A program made the translations under genes and the position numbers. Positions 1 through 4,787 of a stretch of 10,464 nucleotides of DNA are shown here, piece by piece (the first letter of the stretch is position 1; every line of letters begins with the position of its first letter). The stretch comes from Microbacteriaceae bacterium. Lineage in GTDB: Bacteria > Actinomycetota > Actinomycetes > Actinomycetales > Microbacteriaceae. The stretch spans positions 1 through 10,464 of the forward strand of contig JAGIAU010000056.1 of the NCBI GenBank assembly GCA_017744755.1, in the 5' to 3' direction. The notes under the pieces are model-generated. The model saw nothing but the letters and a program-made list of their open reading frames with translations. It was not told the DNA's origin and made no database searches.

Positions 1-636
1 GCCTGCAACACCGCGTCCGCGGCGATGCTCCGCGACGCCCGGGAGCGCTTCACGCTCGCGGCCGGCATCCCCGTCATCGAGGTCATCCAGCCGGCGGTGC
101 GCGCCGCCGTCCGGCAGACCAGGAACCGCCGCGTCGGCGTCATCGGGACCGTCGGGACCGTGAACTCGCTCGCCTACGAGGACGCGTTCGCCGCCGCATC
201 CGATCTGGAGATCCTCACGCGGGCGTGCCCGCGCTTCGTCGAGTTCGTCGAGGCGGGGGTGACGACCGGGCCCGAGCTGCTCGAGGTCGCGGAGGGCTAC
301 CTCGCGCCGCTGCGGGCGGCCGGCGTCGACACGCTCGTCCTCGGCTGCACGCACTATCCGCTCATCGCGGCGGCGATCCAGTACGTCATGGGGCCCGAGG
401 TGACGCTCATCTCGAGCGCCGAGGAGACCGCGTTCGACGTGTACCGGACGCTCGTCAAGCACGATCTCGCGCGCGCGGAGGCGGCGCCGCCCCGCCACCA
501 CTTCGAGGCGACCGGCGCCGATGCCGACGGCTTCAAGCGGCTCGCCCAGCGCTTCCTCGGCCCGGAGCTCGTCCGTGTCGAGCCCTTCACGTCCACCGTC
601 CCGATTCAGCTGATCGATGTGGACGCAAATGGCTGA
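1..636 (+). CDS. murI: Glutamate racemase, 3' part (5' end outside window)
   Basis: Interconverts L- and D-glutamate without cofactor in the cytoplasm, supplying D-Glu for peptidoglycan. The reading frame is open from base 1 and begins inside the gene with A-CNTAS, the motif carrying the first catalytic cysteine (codon at 4-6). The second catalytic cysteine is in GCTHYPL (TGC at 346-348). The visible part is 211 residues, so roughly the first quarter of a usual 260-285 aa racemase is missing upstream. The glycine-rich VGVIGTVGTV stretch is also family-typical. The stop is TGA 634-636. The last codons and the stop lie inside a palindromic repeat unit (619-669), so the extreme C-terminus is encoded by the repeat. 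rph follows 60 bp downstream on the same strand. Many actinobacteria have murI near rph and rdgB, often with a metallo-beta-lactamase-fold gene between murI and rph; that gene is absent here. Confidence 0.95.
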   Translation, partial: ACNTASAAMLRDARERFTLAAGIPVIEVIQPAVRAAVRQTRNRRVGVIGTVGTVNSLAYEDAFAAASDLEILTRACPRFVEFVEAGVTTGPELLEVAEGYLAPLRAAGVDTLVLGCTHYPLIAAAIQYVMGPEVTLISSAEETAFDVYRTLVKHDLARAEAAPPRHHFEATGADADGFKRLAQRFLGPELVRVEPFTSTVPIQLIDVDANG

Positions 637-669
637 GAACGCCTCCGCAGGACGACCGTTTACGCCCAC
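619..669. repeat. 51-bp palindromic repeat unit, copy 0 (diverged)
   Basis: The left arm GTGGACGCAAATGG (619-632) and right arm CCGTTTACGCCCAC (656-669) flank a 23-nt loop. They are diverged forms of the arms of two units at 4634-4684 and 4708-4758, with the same arm and loop lengths. Eleven of 14 positions pair canonically, one is a T-G wobble and two are A-C mismatches. The murI stop lies in the loop. It could act as a processing or attenuation hairpin between murI and rph. No T-tract follows it, so a classical intrinsic terminator is not supported. Confidence 0.7.
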
Positions 670-696
670 CGCGGACGGCGACGAAAGGACGAACGC

Positions 697-1434
697 ATGA
701 CTCGACTCGACGGCCGCAGCCCCGGCGACCTCCGCGAGGTGACGATCCAGCGCGGCTGGAGCGAGCAGGCGGAGGGCTCCGCGCTCATCTCCTTCGGCCG
801 CACGCGCGTGCTGTGCACCGCGAGCTTCACGCAGGGCGTGCCGCGCTGGCTCGTGGGGAAGGGCAGGGGCTGGGTCACGGCCGAGTACGCGATGCTCCCG
901 CGCGCGACGAACGAGCGGAGCGACCGCGAGTCGATCAAGGGCCGCGTCGGCGGCCGCACGCACGAGATCTCCCGGCTGATCGGCCGGGCGCTGCGCGCGG
1001 TCATCGACACCAAGGCGCTCGGGGAGAACACGCTCGTCATCGACTGCGACGTGCTCCAGGCCGACGGCGGCACCCGGACCGCGGCGATCACGGGCGCCTA
1101 TGTCGCGCTCGCGGACGCGATCGATTGGGGGCGGGAGCGGGGCTTCATCGGGAAGCAGGCGCAGCCGCTCGTCGACTCGGTCGCCGCGGTCAGCGTCGGC
1201 ATCGTGGACGGCGTGCCGCTGCTCGACCTCGAGTACCGCGAGGACTCGAAGGCGGAGACGGACATGAACGTCGTGACGACCGGCCGCGGCCTCTTCGTCG
1301 AGGTGCAGGGCACGGCCGAGGGCGCGCCCTTCGACAAGCGCGAGCTCGACGCGCTGCTCGAGCTCGCGACCTCGGGCACCGCGCGGCTCGCGCAGCTGCA
1401 GCGCGACGCCCTGGCCGGCGACCTGGCTCGCTGA
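697..1434 (+). CDS. rph: Ribonuclease PH
   Basis: Phosphorolytic 3'-5' exoribonuclease that trims tRNA 3' ends, normally as a hexamer of dimers in the cytoplasm. The 245 aa match the family length. Visible family signatures are RPxxLREVTIQRG-like residues at the N-terminus (about 7-20), GRTHEISRLIGRALR (86-100, containing the conserved RNA/phosphate-contact arginine), CDVLQADGGTRTAAITGA (117-134, phosphate-binding GTR at 125-127), DLEYREDSKAETDMNVV (177-193, acidic active-site residues) and EVQGTAEGAPF (202-212). The ATG at 697 is preceded by AAAGGA at 684-689 with a 7-nt spacer, and residues 5-15 already match the family. It is probably co-transcribed with rdgB, whose GTG lies 19 bp after this stop. 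The stop codon sits inside a small GCTCGCT/AGCGAGC palindrome. Confidence 0.97.
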   Translation: MTRLDGRSPGDLREVTIQRGWSEQAEGSALISFGRTRVLCTASFTQGVPRWLVGKGRGWVTAEYAMLPRATNERSDRESIKGRVGGRTHEISRLIGRALRAVIDTKALGENTLVIDCDVLQADGGTRTAAITGAYVALADAIDWGRERGFIGKQAQPLVDSVAAVSVGIVDGVPLLDLEYREDSKAETDMNVVTTGRGLFVEVQGTAEGAPFDKRELDALLELATSGTARLAQLQRDALAGDLAR

Positions 1435-1450
1435 GCGAGCGGAGCGAGTC
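1426..1450. repeat. Short palindrome plus direct repeat at the rph/rdgB junction
   Basis: A perfect 7-bp inverted repeat GCTCGCT-G-AGCGAGC spans 1426-1440, around the rph stop. The element GAGCGAG (1433-1439) is repeated at 1442-1448 after two bases. From memory, sequences of this shape recur between genes in high-GC actinobacteria and often give spurious peptides reading LSERSESK. That recollection is unverified. The stretch also supplies the GGAG (1441-1444) that acts as ribosome binding site for rdgB. Confidence 0.5.
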
Positions 1451-1453
1451 GAA

Positions 1454-2053
1454 GTGCAGACCATCGTCATCGCGACCCACAACGCCCATAAGCTCGAGGA
1501 GCTCCGCGCCATCCTCGGGGACGCCGCGACGGGCTTCGAGTTCGTCCCGACGGACGGCCCCGATCCGGTGGAGGACGGCGTGACGTTCGCGGAGAACGCC
1601 CTCATCAAGGCCCGCGCCGCGGTCGCGCACAGCGGGCTCCCGGCGCTCGCGGACGACTCGGGCCTCGCGGTCGACGCGCTCGGCGGGGCGCCGGGCATCT
1701 ACTCGAAGCGCTTCGCCGGCACGGGCGTCGATGCGGACAACACGGCAAAGCTCCTCGACGAGCTCGCAGGCCTGCCCGATCCCGCCGACCGCCGCGCGCA
1801 GTTCCTGTGCGCGGCCGCGTTCGTCGCCCCGGACGGCACGGAGGCCGTCGAGGTGGCGGTCTGGCCGGGCGTCATCCTGCCGGAGCCGGTCGGCGACGGC
1901 GGCTTCGGCTACGACCCGGTGTTCCGTCCGGACGGCCTGGACCGCGGGCTCGCGGAGCTGACCCCCGCCGAGAAGAACGCCGTCTCGCACCGCGCGATGG
2001 CGTTCCGCCGGATCATGCCCGCGGTCGCAGCATGGTCTGCAGGAACCGCCTGA
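1454..2053 (+). CDS. rdgB: Non-canonical purine NTP pyrophosphatase (RdgB/HAM1 family)
   Basis: Hydrolyses dITP, ITP and XTP to the monophosphate and pyrophosphate, keeping deaminated purines out of DNA and RNA. It is cytosolic and Mg-dependent. The 199 aa are the normal size. Motifs in order are ATHNAHK (7-13, nucleotide and phosphate binding), LADDSGLAVDAL (65-76, catalytic Asp in DDSG), GIYSKRFAG (81-89), WPGVI (137-141, as I remember it in the E. coli enzyme), GFGYDPVF (150-157, base pocket), and K174 with SHR (178-180). The start is GTG 1454, with GGAG at 1441-1444 (9-nt spacer) and the THN motif at the expected distance. It lies 19 bp behind rph in the common rph-rdgB pair. The last 41 bp overlap the 3' end of the convergent MarR gene, so their transcripts are antisense there. 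Confidence 0.96.
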   Translation: MQTIVIATHNAHKLEELRAILGDAATGFEFVPTDGPDPVEDGVTFAENALIKARAAVAHSGLPALADDSGLAVDALGGAPGIYSKRFAGTGVDADNTAKLLDELAGLPDPADRRAQFLCAAAFVAPDGTEAVEVAVWPGVILPEPVGDGGFGYDPVFRPDGLDRGLAELTPAEKNAVSHRAMAFRRIMPAVAAWSAGTA

Positions 2054-2441
2054 ACGCCGCCAGCTCGTCCGGCGTCATGTCGCCGAAGAGCTCCTGCTCG
2101 ATCCGGAGGGCGATGGGCCGCAGCCGTTCGATCTCGGCGCGGCCCGCGTCGGTGACCTCGAGCTCGAAGCGGCGGCGGTCGACGGTCGAGGCGGTGCGGG
2201 TGATGAGCCCGTTGTGCTCGAGCCGGCGCACGAGGTCGGCGATGGTCGAACGGTCGAGGTCGAGCTCGTCGCCGAGCTCGCGCTGACTGGCGCCGGGCCG
2301 CCTGGCGATGACGGCGAGGGCGGCGAACTGGACGTTCGTCGCGTCGGGGGAGTGCGTCTGCCACGCGGCGACGTGCCGCTGCTCCGCGCGACGGATCAGG
2401 TGACCCGTGTAGCGGATCGGCTCGGGGTACTCGGTGGACAA
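2013..2441 (-). CDS. MarR-family transcriptional regulator
   Basis: A 142-aa winged helix-turn-helix DNA-binding protein, expected to act as a dimer that releases DNA on binding a phenolic or other small ligand, or on oxidation. The MarR fold is visible at about 36-110: FAALAVIARRPGASQRELG (39-57), recognition helix region RSTIADLVRRLEHNGLI (64-80), and a wing with D-R-R-R (88-91) followed by VTDAGRAEIERL (96-107). The N- and C-terminal helices form the dimer interface. The start is TTG (2441-2439), chosen because AGGAG (plus 2450-2454) lies 8 nt upstream and no better start is in frame. A -10-like TAGCAT (plus 2478-2483 read on minus) gives a short leader. It is divergent from mntH with 82 bp between starts, and its 3' end overlaps rdgB by 41 bp. 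The ligand and targets cannot be read from sequence. Confidence 0.9.
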   Translation of the reverse strand: MSTEYPEPIRYTGHLIRRAEQRHVAAWQTHSPDATNVQFAALAVIARRPGASQRELGDELDLDRSTIADLVRRLEHNGLITRTASTVDRRRFELEVTDAGRAEIERLRPIALRIEQELFGDMTPDELAAFRRFLQTMLRPRA

Positions 2442-2477
2442 CGGTGCGGCTCCTGGTGGGGGGATCGGGGCGCCGCC

Positions 2478-2483
2478 ATGCTA
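2478..2483 (-). promoter_or_regulatory. Candidate -10 box for the marR gene
   Basis: TAGCAT reads on the minus strand and fits the actinobacterial TANNNT pattern. It would put the transcript start near 2471, about 30 nt before the TTG codon, leaving room for the AGGAG. No convincing -35 is visible. The core TGCTAG (2479-2484) is repeated in the same orientation at 2509-2514, beside the mntH -10. Confidence 0.35.
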
Positions 2484-2511
2484 GCGCCCGCGACGGCGTG
2501 CTGAGCCGTGC

Positions 2512-2535
2512 TAGGTTTTCGGTGTGCCGAAAACC
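2512..2535 (+). promoter_or_regulatory. mntH leaderless promoter with metalloregulator-type operator over the start codon
   Basis: A perfect inverted repeat has arms GGTTTTCGG (2514-2522) and CCGAAAACC (2527-2535) around TGTG. The GTG start of mntH (2524) lies in its centre. A -10-like TAGGTT (2512-2517) ends 6 nt before the GTG, the distance expected if transcription starts at the start codon, and there is no Shine-Dalgarno. A dimeric repressor here would block both RNA polymerase and the transcription start. The layout is typical of DtxR/MntR-family control of Mn uptake. The identity of the regulator is inference; none is encoded in the window. Confidence 0.6.
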
Positions 2536-3756
2536 AAGGCGATCCTACTCCTCGGCCCGGCGTTCGTCGCCGCGATCGCCTACGTGGACCCCGGCAACGT
2601 CGCCGCGAACCTCACCGCGGGTGCTCGCTACGGGCACCTGCTGCTCTGGGTGCTCGTCCTCGCCAACGCGATCGCCGTCCTCGTCCAGTACTCCTCCGCG
2701 AAGCTCGGCCTCGTCACCGGTCAGAGCCTCTCCGAGTATCTCGGCGACCGGCTCCGGACCTGGCCGCGGCGCCTGTACTGGCTGCAGGCCGAGCTCGTCG
2801 CCGCGGCGACCGACATCGCCGAGGTGTTCGGCGGCGCGATCGCCCTGCATCTGCTGTTCGGCATCCCGCTCTGGCTCGGCGGCCTCATCGTCGGCGTCAT
2901 CGCGATCGCGATCCTGAACGTGCAGTCGCGGGCCGGGCAGCGCGCCTTCGAGTTCGTCATCATCGGGCTGCTCGCGATCATCGTCGTCGGCTTCGTCTTC
3001 GGCCTCATGGTCTCCGGCTTCGACGGCGGCGAGGCGCTCACGGGCCTCGTGCCGCGCTTCCAGGACACCGACTCCGTGCTGCTCGCCACGAGCATGCTCG
3101 GCGCGACCGTCATGCCGCACGCCATCTATCTGCACAGCGCGCTGGCCCGCGATCGGCATCTCGCGCCCAAGGCCGGCGCCGGGGCGGGCATCCCGGACGA
3201 GGGCCGCATCCCCCTCCTGCTGCGCGCCACCAAGATCGACGTCCTGGCCGCGCTCGTCGTCGCCGGTGCGGTGAACATCGCCATGCTGCTCCTCGCCGCG
3301 ACCGCCCTCCGCGGCGTCGCGGGCACCGACTCGATCGAGGGCGCGCACGCGGCGATCGTCGCGGCCCTCGGACCGGGGGTCGCCGCCGTGTTCGCGATCG
3401 GCCTGCTCGCCTCCGGGCTCGCGAGCAGCGCGGTCGGCACCTACGCCGGGCAGTCGATCATCGGCGGCCTGCTGAAGATCCGGGTGCCCGTCACGGTCCG
3501 CCGGCTCATCACCCTCGTGCCCGCCGTCGTCCTCCTCGCCGTCGGCGTCGACCCGACGTGGGCGCTCGTGCTCTCGCAGGTCGTGCTCTCCTTCGGCATC
3601 CCCTTCGCGCTCATCCCGCTCGTGCACGCGACCGGCTCCGTGCGCGTCATGGGCCGCTGGGTGCATCCCGTCTGGCTGCGCGTCCTGGGCTGGATCGCCG
3701 TCGCGATCATCACGGCGCTGAACGCCCTCCTCATCGTCCTGCTCGCGCTCGGCTGA
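2524..3756 (+). CDS. mntH: Nramp-family divalent metal (Mn2+/Fe2+) importer
   Basis: Proton-coupled symporter that brings Mn(II), and often Fe(II), across the cytoplasmic membrane. The 410 aa are mostly hydrophobic, consistent with about 11 membrane helices. The two metal-site motifs are present: DPGN in TM1 (22-25, VDPGNVAANL) and MPH in TM6 (197-199, within GATVMPHAIYLHSAL). Also typical is the TDIAEVFGGAIALHLLFGIP stretch (96-115). Start GTG 2524: the N-terminus before TM1 is very short, no Shine-Dalgarno precedes it, and a -10-like box ends 6 nt upstream, so the mRNA is probably leaderless. Codons 1-4 form the right half of a palindromic operator. It is divergent from a MarR gene and convergent with dedA (16 bp between stops, no obvious terminator). 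Substrate preference for Mn over Fe comes from family knowledge. Confidence 0.95.
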   Translation: MPKTKAILLLGPAFVAAIAYVDPGNVAANLTAGARYGHLLLWVLVLANAIAVLVQYSSAKLGLVTGQSLSEYLGDRLRTWPRRLYWLQAELVAAATDIAEVFGGAIALHLLFGIPLWLGGLIVGVIAIAILNVQSRAGQRAFEFVIIGLLAIIVVGFVFGLMVSGFDGGEALTGLVPRFQDTDSVLLATSMLGATVMPHAIYLHSALARDRHLAPKAGAGAGIPDEGRIPLLLRATKIDVLAALVVAGAVNIAMLLLAATALRGVAGTDSIEGAHAAIVAALGPGVAAVFAIGLLASGLASSAVGTYAGQSIIGGLLKIRVPVTVRRLITLVPAVVLLAVGVDPTWALVLSQVVLSFGIPFALIPLVHATGSVRVMGRWVHPVWLRVLGWIAVAIITALNALLIVLLALG

Positions 3757-3772
3757 GCCTCCGCGCGACCGC

Positions 3773-4579
3773 TCACTCCTGCTTGTCGTGGTCGCTCAGG
3801 TCGACGACGAGCGACTCGACCTCGGCGGCGCTCGCGACGGCGTTGCCGGCGCGTCGGGCCTTGATGCGGCCCTGGACGAAGTGCCAGATCGTCGGGATCA
3901 GGATGACGAGGACGACGGCGAGCAGCACGATGTCGATGTACTCGATGATGAAGTCGCGCAGCCACGGGATGTAGCCGATGAGGTAGCCGATGTAGGTGAG
4001 TCCGGCGCCCCAGATGAGCGCGCCGATCAGGTTGTAGAGCGTGTACCGCCGATACGGCATGTGTCCGACGCCCGCGAGCAGCGGGGCGACCGTGCGGACG
4101 ACGGGGACGAAACGGGCGAGGATGATCGCCCAGCCGCCGAAGCGCTTGAAGAACGCGCTCGTGCGCTCGACGTTCTTGATGGAGAAGAGGCCCGACTCCT
4201 TCTTCTCGAAGATCGCGGGGCCGCCCTTGTGACCGATGAGGTAGCCGACCTCACCGCCGGCGAAGGCGGCGAGACCGATCGCGAGACAGACCACCCAGAT
4301 GGGGATGCCGGTCGTCGTCGTGATCTCCTCGGTGATGCCGTCGCCGCCCGCCATGCCCATCGTGCTGACGAAGGTCATGACCCCCATCGCGAGCAGCAGC
4401 GTGTCGCCCGGGAGGATGAAGCCGATCAGCAGGCCCGTCTCGGCGAAGATGATGAGGCAGACGACGAGCAGCACCCAGGGGCCGGCCGCGTTGATGATCC
4501 CGATCGGGTCGAGGAACGGGATGAGGGCGGCCGGCGCGGGCACGGCGGCGATGGCGTCGAACGCGGCGGCAAGCGTCAC
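3773..4579 (-). CDS. DedA-family integral membrane protein (VTT/SNARE-associated domain)
   Basis: A 268-aa inner-membrane protein of the DedA superfamily. Some characterised members recycle undecaprenyl phosphate across the membrane or affect envelope integrity and proton motive force; which applies here is unknown. Visible features are a first membrane segment (33-55) running into the re-entrant motif FAETGLLIGFILPGD (45-59), ARFVPVVRTVAPLLAGVGHM (155-174, conserved arginines 156 and 162), NLIGALIWGAG (183-193) and a last hydrophobic helix (212-234). The C-terminal tail is polar. A Thr/Gly/Glu-rich stretch at about 72-92 separates helices and may be an extracytoplasmic loop. The start is GTG (4579-4577) with AGGAG (plus 4584-4588) 4 nt upstream. 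A -10-like TAGACT (minus, 4609-4604) suggests its own promoter. The upstream MMPL gene is on the same strand, but 208 bp with two hairpin repeats intervene. Confidence 0.92.
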   Translation of the reverse strand: MTLAAAFDAIAAVPAPAALIPFLDPIGIINAAGPWVLLVVCLIIFAETGLLIGFILPGDTLLLAMGVMTFVSTMGMAGGDGITEEITTTTGIPIWVVCLAIGLAAFAGGEVGYLIGHKGGPAIFEKKESGLFSIKNVERTSAFFKRFGGWAIILARFVPVVRTVAPLLAGVGHMPYRRYTLYNLIGALIWGAGLTYIGYLIGYIPWLRDFIIEYIDIVLLAVVLVILIPTIWHFVQGRIKARRAGNAVASAAEVESLVVDLSDHDKQE

Positions 4580-4603
4580 GGGGCTCCTGTCGTCAGTCCG
4601 GCG

Positions 4604-4609
4604 AGTCTA
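4604..4609 (-). promoter_or_regulatory. Candidate -10 box for dedA
   Basis: TAGACT reads on the minus strand, matches TANNNT, and would start a transcript near 4597, just ahead of the AGGAG at 4584-4588. No recognisable -35 is seen; that position falls beside the repeat region. Confidence 0.35.
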
Positions 4610-4633
4610 GCGGGCGGCCCCCAGCGCCGCCCT

Positions 4634-4684
4634 GTGGGCGCAAGTGGTCCTCCCGGCGCGCCCGGACGAGCCGTTTGCGCCCAC
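4634..4684. repeat. 51-bp palindromic repeat unit, copy 1
   Basis: The left arm GTGGGCGCAAGTGG (4634-4647), a 23-nt loop and the right arm CCGTTTGCGCCCAC (4671-4684) have the same architecture as copies at 619-669 and 4708-4758. Read as + strand RNA, the two arm differences become G-U wobbles, so a full 14-pair stem can form. Its right arm can alternatively pair with the left arm of copy 2: 4668-4687 and 4705-4724 are an exact 20-bp inverted repeat with a 17-nt loop. Confidence 0.8.
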
Positions 4685-4707
4685 GGGTCCCCGCAGCGCG
4701 CCGGCCC

Positions 4708-4758
4708 GTGGGCGCAAACGGCTCCCGCTGGGGCGTGGCCGGGACCGTTTGCGCCCAG
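4708..4758. repeat. 51-bp palindromic repeat unit, copy 2
   Basis: The left arm GTGGGCGCAAACGG (4708-4721) and right arm CCGTTTGCGCCCA (4745-4757) pair perfectly over 13 bp around a 23-nt loop. The outermost pair is lost (G at 4758). Together with copy 1 it makes four arms in alternating orientation between the MMPL stop and the dedA promoter. The position suits a transcript-end or RNA-stability hairpin for the MMPL mRNA, but there is no T-tract. Confidence 0.8.
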
Positions 4759-4787
4759 GGCGGGACCGCCTGCCGCCCGCGCGGCGA

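Noticed and set aside
225..1583. Long plus-strand frame across murI, rph and rdgB
   Set aside because: Shifted frame with low-complexity Arg/Ala composition; the three enzymes are in other frames with full motif sets.
2508..3974. Long plus-strand frame overlapping mntH and dedA
   Set aside because: Arginine- and alanine-rich out-of-frame shadow of mntH. The Nramp frame carries the DPGN and MPH motifs.
4634..4758. Classical rho-independent terminator for the MMPL gene
   Set aside because: Strong stems but no T-tract on either strand, and the same unit occurs over the murI stop upstream of a same-strand gene. Kept as a repeat with possible RNA role.
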